DNA of 64,000 nt from CAZLBC01 sp964557575 (GTDB lineage Bacteria > Planctomycetota > Phycisphaerae > SM23-33). Positions 56,823 to 64,000 of this stretch are shown here, in pieces. Made by a program: the position numbers and the translations under genes. Numbering within the stretch: the first letter of the stretch is position 1; every line of letters begins with the position of its first letter. Location of the stretch: the NCBI GenBank assembly GCA_964557575.1, contig CAZLBC010000009.1, positions 1 through 64,000 of the forward strand, read 5' to 3'. A model generated the notes under the pieces. That model was not told the DNA's origin. It ran no database searches and saw only the letters and a program-made list of their open reading frames with translations.

Positions 56823-57380
56823 TTACGGGGATAGATCAATCACCGCAGAATGAGTGCCGGAAAAACCCTCGATGATGTGCCGAACAATAAGCGTTACAAC
56901 CAGGATAGTTGCTGCTATCCCCGGGAGATCCAGAACAAATGTTATGAGGACCCCGCGCCAGTGTTTCCGGCTGAAATGCTTGTCGGTAAAGATCAAGGCG
57001 CCGAGATACCAGAGCGAAAACAGTTGTATAGGGAAGGCTATCAAGCCGTATATGGCTGCCCGGTATGCCCGGTCGAGTTTTTTGTCGGCGCTCGTTTTTT
57101 CCTCTTCCTTCGTATCATCGTCATACGCGACGGCGGGCAAGCCGCCTTGCGAGGCTCTGCCGACCTGATTGTTTGACAGAATAGCAACGGCGCGCTGTCC
57201 ATCCTCCTCGTATACCTGTAATTTAATCCCGCCGAAAGCCGTGTTCATGTGCCACAACGTGTGAACCGTGTTTTCGTCGAGAAGAATCGTCTCTATACCT
57301 TCCCCCTCAATCCTGCTCCGTGCCAGATGGGCATCCACCGGCGTCTGAAAAGTGGCGACAGTGACAAACTCGGTATGCAC
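56823..57380 (-). CDS. DUF2007-domain membrane protein
   Basis: 185 residues from the GTG at 57380, chosen because GGAG lies 9 bases upstream; the open frame extends to 57512 with no support. Residues 1-70 match the DUF2007 (putative signal-transducing protein) domain: FVTVATFQTPVDAHLARSRI, EGEGIETILLDENTV, GGIKLQVYEEDGQRAVAIL. A short charged linker (DDDTKEEEKTSADKKLD) follows, then three hydrophobic segments (IYGLIAFPIQLFSLWYLGALIF, VLITFVLDLPGIAATILVVTLIV). DUF2007 proteins are usually small and soluble; here the domain is fused to a membrane anchor. Function unknown. Confidence 0.8.
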   Translation of the reverse strand: MHTEFVTVATFQTPVDAHLARSRIEGEGIETILLDENTVHTLWHMNTAFGGIKLQVYEEDGQRAVAILSNNQVGRASQGGLPAVAYDDDTKEEEKTSADKKLDRAYRAAIYGLIAFPIQLFSLWYLGALIFTDKHFSRKHWRGVLITFVLDLPGIAATILVVTLIVRHIIEGFSGTHSAVIDLSP

Positions 57381-57519
57381 CCGTTGCTTCTCCTTCTCGA
57401 AAACGCGATTTTTCGACGGCACCCGGTATCCGGGCGGGGCGGGTATCACTCGTCCTCTTGTTTGTAATTCCTCGATCCACGGACGGCGGCGGTGTCGCCG
57501 AAAGTGCCGCATGCGGGTA

Positions 57520-57723
57520 ATGGATGACCCCGATCAGTTCACAGACGATGGTTTCACTGCTCATGCGATGCCCTCGACCATCCTGCCACGATCGATACTA
57601 CCGCCCCGCTTGTGCCACGGCAATGTGATTTTGCTGAATCCGGACGAATCACTATCTCAAAGCCTCCGCGAACAGAACGTGGTTGTCATTCGCGGGGCTT
57701 TCGCGGAGAATGGCACGCGATGA
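57520..57723 (+). CDS. Possible small protein overlapping the PQQ-propeller start
   Basis: 67-residue frame from the ATG at 57520 (another ATG at 57511 is in frame). The stop codon TGA overlaps the ATG of the next gene (ATGA at 57720-57723), the arrangement of translationally coupled genes. The product (HGNVILLNPDESLSQSLREQ, NVVVIRGAFAENGTR at the end) is plausible protein with a beta-alpha-beta look but matches no family I know. No strong Shine-Dalgarno sequence. The 140 bases to its left (57381-57519) carry the divergent start of the DUF2007 gene and nothing else I recognise. Confidence 0.4.
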   Translation: MDDPDQFTDDGFTAHAMPSTILPRSILPPRLCHGNVILLNPDESLSQSLREQNVVVIRGAFAENGTR

Positions 57724-59300
57724 TCGGACGACACTGTCATGTCGGTATCGTTGCCGGCCTTGCGGCTGCCCTTGTCGCCGCCGGGATGCCGGTTCGCCTC
57801 CCGGCAGGCGACTGCCCGGAGTGGGGCGGGTCGCCCGCCCGGAACATGGTCTCCGGGGAGACCGGCCTGCCGGACTCCTTCGACCCGTCCGGGGGGCGCA
57901 ACGTCCTGTGGTCGGTGCGGCTGGGGACTCACACCTACGGCAATCCCACCGTCGCGGGCGGGCGGGTGATCGTCGGGACGAACGACGCCTGCCTGGACGG
58001 CGACCGGCTCCGGCGGACCCGCGGCGGGGTGATCCACTGCTTCGATCAAAAGACCGGCGAGCGGTTGTGGCGGCTGGCGGTCCCGCGATTTCGCAAGCCG
58101 GACCCGAGGTTCAACTACGACGACATGAACCTGGGGATCTGCTCGGCGGCCACGATCGCGGGCGACCGGGCCTACGTCGTCGACAGCCGCGGCTGCGTGC
58201 TGTGCCTCGACGTGAAGGGGCAGGCCGACGGCAACGACGGGCCCTATACCGACGAGGGACAATTCATGGCGGGGGAGGGCCGGGATCCCGTGACGGTCGA
58301 GCCCGGTGACGGTGACATCGTGTGGTGCTACGACATGATCCGCGAACTGCCGGTCTGGCCCCAGGACGCCTCGTCGTCCGCGGTCCTGCTCGTCGGCGAC
58401 CTGGTGGTCGTCGGGACGTCCAACGGCGTGGACCGATCCCACTACGACGTCCCGTACCCCGACGCCCCGAGCCTCATAGCCCTGCACCGGGAGACCGGGC
58501 GCCTCCTGGCCGCCGACGCCGAGAAGATCGGCCGGCGGATGCTCCACGGCCAGTGGTCGTCGCCGGCCATGGGCGCGGTCGACGGCGAGAGGCTGATCTT
58601 TTTCGGCGGGGGAGACGGGTTCTGTTACGCCTTTCGCGTGCCGGACATGCCGCCCGAGGGGGCGGTTGCGACACTGGAGCGGGTGTGGCGGTGCGACTGC
58701 AATCCCCGCGATTACCGGTTCCGGGAGGACGGAACGGCGATTCCCTACCAGCGGATCTACGGGACCCGCAAGACGAAGACCCGCGGGGAGGGGCCCAGCG
58801 AGATCATCGCCACGCCGGTCTTCTATCGCGGGCGGGTGTACGTGGCGGTGGGGCAGGACCCGCACCACGGCACGGGTAAGGGCTGCCTGACCTGCATCGA
58901 TGCCGCGGGGAAGGGCGATATATCCGCAGCGGGTGTCGTGTGGCGGTCGCCGCTGGTGGGCCGCAGCCTCTCAACGGTATCCATCGCCGGCGGGCTGGTC
59001 TACGTCCTCGACTACGCCGGGCTCCTGCACTGCCTGGACGCGGAGACCGGGCGGCGGTACTGGGTGCACGATACCGGCGGGAAGATATGGAGTTCGACGC
59101 TGGTCGCCGACGGGAAGATCTACTTCGGAACCGGCAAGCGGGAGTTCTGGGCGATGCAGGCGGGAACACAGAAGCGGGTTTCGGCCGTGACGCGGCTCAG
59201 GGCGAAGATGTACGCCACCCCGGTCGCCGCCGGCGGGGCGCTGCTGGTCGCGACGGAGAAGTACCTTTACGCGGTAAAAGCGGGGGAAAACGGGGAGTAA
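57720..59300 (+). CDS. Exported PQQ-like beta-propeller protein
   Basis: 526 residues from the ATG at 57720; a signal peptide follows (HVGIVAGLAAALVAAGMPVRLPAGD). GGAGA lies about 11 bases upstream. The rest is an eight-bladed PQQ/BamB-type propeller with repeats such as DCPEWGGSPARNMVSGE, HCFDQKTGERLWRLAVP, AYVVDSRGCVLCLDVKG, GLVYVLDYAGLLHCLDAETG and RRYWVHDTGGKIWSSTLVADGKIYFGT. No PQQ-binding Trp docking disulfide or dehydrogenase residues are evident, so a structural or binding role is more likely than quinoprotein activity. Such single-propeller secreted proteins are frequent in planctomycetes. Confidence 0.85.
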   Translation: MIGRHCHVGIVAGLAAALVAAGMPVRLPAGDCPEWGGSPARNMVSGETGLPDSFDPSGGRNVLWSVRLGTHTYGNPTVAGGRVIVGTNDACLDGDRLRRTRGGVIHCFDQKTGERLWRLAVPRFRKPDPRFNYDDMNLGICSAATIAGDRAYVVDSRGCVLCLDVKGQADGNDGPYTDEGQFMAGEGRDPVTVEPGDGDIVWCYDMIRELPVWPQDASSSAVLLVGDLVVVGTSNGVDRSHYDVPYPDAPSLIALHRETGRLLAADAEKIGRRMLHGQWSSPAMGAVDGERLIFFGGGDGFCYAFRVPDMPPEGAVATLERVWRCDCNPRDYRFREDGTAIPYQRIYGTRKTKTRGEGPSEIIATPVFYRGRVYVAVGQDPHHGTGKGCLTCIDAAGKGDISAAGVVWRSPLVGRSLSTVSIAGGLVYVLDYAGLLHCLDAETGRRYWVHDTGGKIWSSTLVADGKIYFGTGKREFWAMQAGTQKRVSAVTRLRAKMYATPVAAGGALLVATEKYLYAVKAGENGE

Positions 59301-59426
59301 TTTTCGGAATCGGCCACTGCTCGCGGTACGCTCTCATTCGACCGGTAAGTACGGCCTGCTGACCAATTCGGACCTGCCTGCGAAAGGACATTTTTCCGCA
59401 CCTCATCGTCAGTCTCCATCGACGAT

Positions 59427-59590
59427 TCATATAGAATCGTCTGCTTCGACTTCCTTGATCTGCGAAAAACGTGTCTCTTTCTCGTCGATGGCCGACTTGT
59501 TCAGCAGGCCATAAGTACCCCGATATCCCTGATCGTGAAGACGGTCATATTCGATGTGAATATCGCTTCTTTGAAGTTTTTTTTCATCAT
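59427..59590 (-). pseudogene. Possible frameshifted gene remnant
   Basis: From tandem ATGs at 59590 the frame reads MMKKNFKEAIFTSNMTVFTI and stops after 29 codons. A second frame, one base off and open from the run of eight A's after the ATGs to the TGA at 59427, reads RSDIHIEYDRLHDQGYRGTY and continues NKSAIDEKETRFSQIKEVEA. Both look like ordinary protein. An insertion or deletion in the A-run (real or a sequencing error) would join the ATGs to the longer frame. The first frame recalls the N-terminus of AbiEi-type antitoxins, which is only an impression. Confidence 0.3.
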
Positions 59591-59734
59591 AACAACTGTA
59601 CGTTAGAATTATTCTTACTAACAGTTCATATTATTGAGCAGATACACTGCGCGGTCAAGGAATAAAGAGTGCATGACACGGCACACAGAATGAACTACTC
59701 GGCATTTTGCAATGTTGTAAAAAACGCCAACATT

Positions 59735-59763
59735 TTGACTTGTAGAGGTGTTGTCTATATACT
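59735..59763 (+). promoter_or_regulatory. Near-consensus sigma-70 promoter of the large cytochrome/SUMF1 gene
   Basis: TTGACT (59735-59740), 17-base spacer, TATACT (59758-59763): five of six matches in each box with ideal spacing, the best promoter seen in the window. Start near 59770, leader of about 55 bases. Confidence 0.6.
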
Positions 59764-59824
59764 AATAAACTGAGTTAATCTTGAGCATTTTGATCGTCAA
59801 CCACAGCACTGAGGATACAGGCCT

Positions 59825-62800
59825 ATGACACGCATGCGTTTGACCGTTTCGGCAGTGGGGTTTTTGTCAATCATCCCGGCCGTGTTCGCCGGATCATCCG
59901 CCCTCGACGCGGTGTACGAGAAAAAGGATACGTGGCAGGAGGCCATGCGCGCCGCGCACGCCGGGCTCGTCGCCCGGGAAAAAGAGCAGGCCGGCAAGAA
60001 AGACGACGACGGCGCCGACTTCCAGGGCGTCGAGCAGCAGAACGGCGTTACCCTCGGCCGGTGGTACACGCTGCCGCCCTTCAAGGCGAAGGGCAAGAAG
60101 GCGTTGCAGCGCGATTACGGCCCCGAAGCGGCCATCGACTCACAGAAGTGGATACAGAAGCCGAAGTGGCGGGCGGGGTACGTGATCAACATGTCCATGC
60201 CGGACCGGACGATACAGTACTGCTACTGCAAGCTGCACGTCGACGCGCCGAAGACCGTTACGGCCTACATCGGCAGCGACGACGGCGTCGCCGTCCTGCT
60301 CAACGGCAAAACCGTCCTGTCGAAGGATCCCCCGCGGGGCGTCAGCCCGAACCAGGACCGGGCGCAACTGGAATTGCAGAAGGGCACGAACCACCTGCTG
60401 ATGAAGATCCACAATCACCGCGGCGGCAGCGGGATGTATTTCTCCCTTGAGAAAGAGCCCCGCGGTTCGATGAAGAGCAGCACGAAGGGACGCTCGAAGG
60501 CGGATCCGCGGTGGGCGGCGCTGTGGACGCGGCTGGAAAAGGACTTCGGCGGCGATCCCGACGCCGCGTGGGAAATGGCCGCCGAAAAGGCCGACGGTAT
60601 CTGGCGGGGGGCATTCAACAGCAATAATATCACGGCGCTGGCAAAGCGGTACGCCCGCAGCACCCGTGACTACGACGACATGAAAAAGGAGGCCCTGGCC
60701 ATGGCGGGCGGGGTGACAGACGCCGCGTCGCTCGCGAAGCTTCGGGCCGTCTACTACCGGTCCGTCAAGACCCACGAGAAATTCGGTCCCAAGGATCCGT
60801 CCGCCCCGAACAACGGGCTGCCCGAGCGTCGGCCGCCGGAGGAAAACGACGGTGTCCTGAACGGTCCGCTGACGAAAGGGGGGCACAAGGCCGCGGGCGA
60901 GGGCGACCGCGCGTCGCTGAAGCTCGCCATCGAGGACCTGCGCGAAACGTTCGGCGAGGAGTATCCGAAGGGAAACGAGTTCCTGAAGCGCCTGGAGAAC
61001 ATACAGGACGAAAAGTCCGCGGAGTTCCTGGCGCTGAAGAAGGAAGCCCTGCTGGCCAATCCGCTGCTCGACTTCGACCGCCTGCTGATGGTCCGCAGCC
61101 GCAAGGGCAACCGGTTCTCGCGCAACTGGCAGACGCGGACGTCGTGCGGCGGCACGTTCGACGACGAACTCGTCGTGATGTCCCCGATCTGCGAGGGTGC
61201 GGTAACGGTTGTTCACAAGCCCGGCAACGGCAGGTTCGTCGGCGACGTCGATCTCTACTTTGGCGCCGACAAGGTGCTCTTCGCCTCGCACGCCGAAAAG
61301 GGCGAGCTGACCGCGGTGCCCAATACCAAGAAGACACGGGGATACGCCCTCTTCGAGATGGCGATTGACCCGGCAACCGGCGAGAAGCGCGGCGACCCGA
61401 AGATGAAAACGCCCGACATGGGCTGGGACGTAGACAACTTCGACGGCTGCTATCTCCCCGACGACCGCATCATCTTCGCGTCCACGGCGGCATACGAGGG
61501 CGTGCCCTGCGTCGGCGGCGGATCGTACGTGGCCAACCTGTACATCATGAACCCCGACGGCACCGGCGTCCGGCGGCTGACCTTCGACCAGGACGCCAGT
61601 TGGCACCCGGCGGTGATGGAAAACGGCCGGGTGATGTACACGCGGTGGGAGTACACCGACTCGGCCCACTACTACAGCCGCGTCCTCATGACGATGAACC
61701 CCGACGGGTCCGACCAGAAGGGCTACTACGGCAGCAACTCCTACTGGCCCAACAGCATGTTCTTCGCCCGCCAGATCCCGGGTCATTCCACCAAGTTCAT
61801 CTGCACGATCACCGGTCACCACAGCCACTCCAAGGGCGGGGCGCTGTGCCTCTTCGATGTCTCGAAGGGCCGCCACGAGGCCGACGGCGCGATCCAGTTC
61901 ATCACCGGCCGGGGCAAAGAGGTTCAGCCCCTGGTCATCGACAATCTCGCCCGCGCCTACAGCCCGATGTTCTTCCACCCCTGGCCCCTGAGCGACAAGT
62001 ATTTCCTGGCCATGACCGGCAAGTCGATCTACCTCCTCGACGTATTCGACAACATGCTGTGTCTCAAGAAGGCCGACAAGGACGGCGGGTACTACGAGCC
62101 GATTCCCCTGCGAAAGATTGATCGGCCGGCGGCCCGGCCGGACATGGTCGACCCGGGCAGCGAGATCGCCACGGTCCTGATCAACGACGTCTACCTGGGG
62201 CCCGGGCTCGACGGGGTGCCCCGCGGCACCGTCAAGAAGGTCCGCGTGTATCGTTACGAGTACGGTCCCCGCCACAAGGGCGGGCACTACGCGATGGGTA
62301 TGGAGGCCGGCTGGGACGCCAAGCAGGTGCTGGGGACCGCGACGGTGGAGCCCGACGGGTCGGCGATGTTCAATATCCCGGCCAACACCCCGGTCGCGCT
62401 CCAGCCGCTCGACGAGAACGGCATGGCCCTGCAGTTGATGCGCAGTTGGTTTGTCGGCATGCCGGGCGAGCGGCTCACCTGCGTCGGCTGCCACGAGAGC
62501 CAGGACATGCCGCCGCCGAAGAAGCAGGGGGCCGCCATGCTCCGCGCCCCCGGCGAGATCGAGCCGTTCTACGGGCCCCTCCGCGGATTCAGTTTCCAGC
62601 GTGAGATCCAGCCGGTCCTCGATAAGTACTGCGTCGGCTGCCACGACGGTACGCACGACCTGGACGGGAACGGGGCCGACAGGAAGGGACGGTACACGGT
62701 TCCCGACCGCATCATCGGCACCGGCGACAACACCGGCAAGAAGTTCGCCCGGTGCGGTATTCCCGACCTCTCCACGCCGAAGTCGGCCCACCGGATGCTC

Positions 62801-64000
62801 CACCCGTACGTTCGCCGCAACGGTCCCGAGGGCGACTACCACCTGCTGAGGCCGCTGGAGTTCCACGCGAGCACCAGCGAGCTGGTCCAGATGCTCCAAA
62901 AGGGCCACCACAACGTCACGCTCGACCAGGAGGCCTGGGACCGGCTTATCACCTGGATCGATATCAACGCCCCGTACCACGGCACCTGGGCCGAGGCGGG
63001 GGCCAAGAAGGATATACTCGATCGCCGGATGGAGATGCGCGAGAAGTATGCCGGCGACGACTTCAACCCCGAGGCCATCGTCAACCCGTACGTGAAGTCC
63101 GAAGATCACGTCATGCCGACCCCCCGCGAGCGGACGGTCGTCCCCCGCGAAAAGGCGGCTGTCAAGCCCTGCGAGAGGAAGGCCCTGACACTCGATCTCG
63201 GCGACGGGATGACCATGGACCTGGTCGGCATCCCCGCCGGCAGCTTTTCGATGGGCAGCAACGACGAGACGCCGGTCGAGCAGCCGGTGTCGCGGGTCAG
63301 TATCGAGACGCCGTTCTACATGGGCGCCACGGAAGTCACCCTGGGACAGTTCCGTAAGTTCGATCCCGATTACCGCAACGGCGTCTACGACATGCACTAC
63401 AAGGACCAGGTGCACCGCGGCTACTACATGAACGACATGCGGCTGCCGGTCATCCGGGTCTCGTGGCAAAAGGCCGCGGCGTTCTGCGAGTGGCTCTCGA
63501 AGAAGACCGGCAAAACGGTGACGCTGCCGACCGAGGCGCAGTGGGAGTGGGCCTGCCGCGCGGGCACCGACACGCCGCTCTCGTACGGCGGGCTCGACAC
63601 GATATTCTCCCAACACGCGAACATGGCCGATATCACGGTCAAGCTGATGGCCGTGCGGGGCGTGAACCCGAAGCCGATGAAGAACCCGAACCGGCACTAT
63701 GATTTCGAGCTCAAAGACCCGCGCAGCGACGACAATGCCCTGATGCTGTCGGTAGCGGGCAGCTACCGGCCGAACCCGTGGGGCCTGTACGACATGCACG
63801 GCAACGCCGCGGAATGGACCCGGTCGGACTACAAGCCCTACCCCTACAAGGCATCGGACGGGCGGAATCTCGGGGAGCCGAACACGAAAAAGGTGCTTCG
63901 CGGCGGCTCGTGGCACGACCGCCCGTTCCGCTGCACGTCGTCGTTCCGCCTCGGGTTCCCGACCTGGCACCGCGTGTACCACGCCGGTTTCCGGGTTATC
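59825..64000 (+). CDS. Very large exported multidomain protein: beta-sandwich, HZS-alpha-like region, two c-type heme motifs, SUMF1-like domain (C-terminus at window edge)
   Basis: Frame open from the ATG at 59825 (GAGGA 9 bases upstream) to the window edge, 1392 codons. Signal peptide: MRLTVSAVGFLSIIPAVFAG. A PA14-like beta-sandwich (about 80-215: TAYIGSDDGVAVLLNG, GTNHLLMKIHNHRG) is followed by a helical region and then a propeller-like region starting NPLLDFDRLLMVRSRKG, similar to secreted HZS-alpha (hydrazine synthase alpha) relatives of PVC bacteria. Heme c motifs CVGCH lie at 886-890 and 936-940. From about 1128 comes a formylglycine-generating-enzyme/SUMF1-type domain (IPAGSFSMGSNDETPVEQPV, LPTEAQWEWACRAGT, NPWGLYDMHGNAAEWT, VLRGGSWHDRPFRC). 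The first of the two FGE active-site cysteines is replaced by Asp, so FGE activity is unlikely. Confidence 0.88.
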   Translation, partial: MTRMRLTVSAVGFLSIIPAVFAGSSALDAVYEKKDTWQEAMRAAHAGLVAREKEQAGKKDDDGADFQGVEQQNGVTLGRWYTLPPFKAKGKKALQRDYGPEAAIDSQKWIQKPKWRAGYVINMSMPDRTIQYCYCKLHVDAPKTVTAYIGSDDGVAVLLNGKTVLSKDPPRGVSPNQDRAQLELQKGTNHLLMKIHNHRGGSGMYFSLEKEPRGSMKSSTKGRSKADPRWAALWTRLEKDFGGDPDAAWEMAAEKADGIWRGAFNSNNITALAKRYARSTRDYDDMKKEALAMAGGVTDAASLAKLRAVYYRSVKTHEKFGPKDPSAPNNGLPERRPPEENDGVLNGPLTKGGHKAAGEGDRASLKLAIEDLRETFGEEYPKGNEFLKRLENIQDEKSAEFLALKKEALLANPLLDFDRLLMVRSRKGNRFSRNWQTRTSCGGTFDDELVVMSPICEGAVTVVHKPGNGRFVGDVDLYFGADKVLFASHAEKGELTAVPNTKKTRGYALFEMAIDPATGEKRGDPKMKTPDMGWDVDNFDGCYLPDDRIIFASTAAYEGVPCVGGGSYVANLYIMNPDGTGVRRLTFDQDASWHPAVMENGRVMYTRWEYTDSAHYYSRVLMTMNPDGSDQKGYYGSNSYWPNSMFFARQIPGHSTKFICTITGHHSHSKGGALCLFDVSKGRHEADGAIQFITGRGKEVQPLVIDNLARAYSPMFFHPWPLSDKYFLAMTGKSIYLLDVFDNMLCLKKADKDGGYYEPIPLRKIDRPAARPDMVDPGSEIATVLINDVYLGPGLDGVPRGTVKKVRVYRYEYGPRHKGGHYAMGMEAGWDAKQVLGTATVEPDGSAMFNIPANTPVALQPLDENGMALQLMRSWFVGMPGERLTCVGCHESQDMPPPKKQGAAMLRAPGEIEPFYGPLRGFSFQREIQPVLDKYCVGCHDGTHDLDGNGADRKGRYTVPDRIIGTGDNTGKKFARCGIPDLSTPKSAHRMLHPYVRRNGPEGDYHLLRPLEFHASTSELVQMLQKGHHNVTLDQEAWDRLITWIDINAPYHGTWAEAGAKKDILDRRMEMREKYAGDDFNPEAIVNPYVKSEDHVMPTPRERTVVPREKAAVKPCERKALTLDLGDGMTMDLVGIPAGSFSMGSNDETPVEQPVSRVSIETPFYMGATEVTLGQFRKFDPDYRNGVYDMHYKDQVHRGYYMNDMRLPVIRVSWQKAAAFCEWLSKKTGKTVTLPTEAQWEWACRAGTDTPLSYGGLDTIFSQHANMADITVKLMAVRGVNPKPMKNPNRHYDFELKDPRSDDNALMLSVAGSYRPNPWGLYDMHGNAAEWTRSDYKPYPYKASDGRNLGEPNTKKVLRGGSWHDRPFRCTSSFRLGFPTWHRVYHAGFRVI

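Larger units (their letters stand above)
59301..59824. other. 524-base intergenic region, AT-richer than its flanks
   Basis: Lies between two plus-strand exported-protein genes. The first part (to about 59420) shows nothing recognisable. A possible gene remnant is on the minus strand (59427-59590). The last third is AT-rich and carries an excellent promoter (59735-59763) for the large downstream gene. No tRNA or repeat was recognised. Confidence 0.65.

Noticed and set aside
57307..57564. Minus-strand frame beginning MSSETIVCELIGVIHYPH
   Set aside because: It overlaps the DUF2007 gene in another frame and, apart from a faint resemblance of the first residues to TrmO-type starts, becomes low-complexity; the DUF2007 start with GGAG is better supported.
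60140..63982. Minus-strand open frame of 1280 codons opposite the cytochrome/SUMF1 gene
   Set aside because: Shadow frame; the plus strand has a signal peptide, heme motifs, SUMF1 motifs, a ribosome-binding site and a promoter in the correct places.
59825..64000. Sulfatase-maturing FGE activity for the sulfatase at the other end of the window
   Set aside because: The SUMF1-like domain lacks the first of the two active-site cysteines and is 60 kb away on a heme-containing chain.

Overview
The window is a GC-rich bacterial chromosome segment with one scaffold gap of 100 Ns (7913-8012). Gene content points to the PVC superphylum: a sulfatase beside a secreted alpha-L-rhamnosidase, two tandem divergent ClpP paralogues, a bacterial V/A-type ATPase of the E-DUF2764-A-B-D-I-K type, many lipoproteins and secreted beta-propeller or HEAT proteins, and a very large secreted cytochrome c/HZS-alpha-like/SUMF1 protein. 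A planctomycete (Phycisphaerae-like) or a member of Kiritimatiellota/Lentisphaerota would fit; I cannot separate these from the sequence alone. No rRNA, tRNA, CRISPR array, prophage or insertion sequence was recognised.

Layout. 1-4073: rhamnosidase and sulfatase operon (minus strand). 4199-6852: HAD phosphatase, metallo-beta-lactamase-fold hydrolase, and a stand-alone CpaF/TadA-type ATPase. 7023-8603: recA (3' end lost in the gap) and the 3' part of bioB. 8613-12232: protein quality-control operon (trigger factor with a long lysine-rich tail, two ClpPs, a lipoprotein). 12458-22014: housekeeping genes (GYF-domain membrane protein, purM-HAD-rbsK operon, HEAT-repeat protein, ROK sugar kinase, trpE, orphan ParA). 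22227-32268: secreted hydrolase, the complete V-type ATPase operon, and a PIN-TRAM membrane protein. 32468-41971: secreted hydrolase-like protein, thioesterase-cdsA pair, an ECF sigma/anti-sigma-like/STN-protein cassette, the short gene rpmH (bL34), CYTH protein, and polA with a MIF-like tautomerase gene.

42452-54188 is a glycogen operon: stand-alone CBM48 protein, a two-domain debranching enzyme (GH13 plus GH133-type domain, the architecture known from eukaryotes), glycogen phosphorylase, glycogen synthase, a GH13_8-type branching enzyme and an esterase. 54196-64000 returns to secreted accessory proteins: GH43-like propeller, FAD oxidoreductase, DUF2007 membrane protein, PQQ-like propeller preceded by a small overlapping reading frame, then an AT-richer spacer with a possible gene remnant, and the large cytochrome/SUMF1 protein that runs off the right edge.

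Together the genes suggest a heterotroph that attacks sulfated, rhamnose-containing polysaccharide outside the cytoplasm, stores carbon as glycogen, and uses a V-type ATPase whose rotor subunit carries the residues of a sodium-binding site. Promoter calls are by eye against the sigma-70 consensus and are hypotheses. Several gene starts were moved downstream of the longest reading frame on the basis of Shine-Dalgarno sequences, signal peptides or family N-termini; each case is explained.
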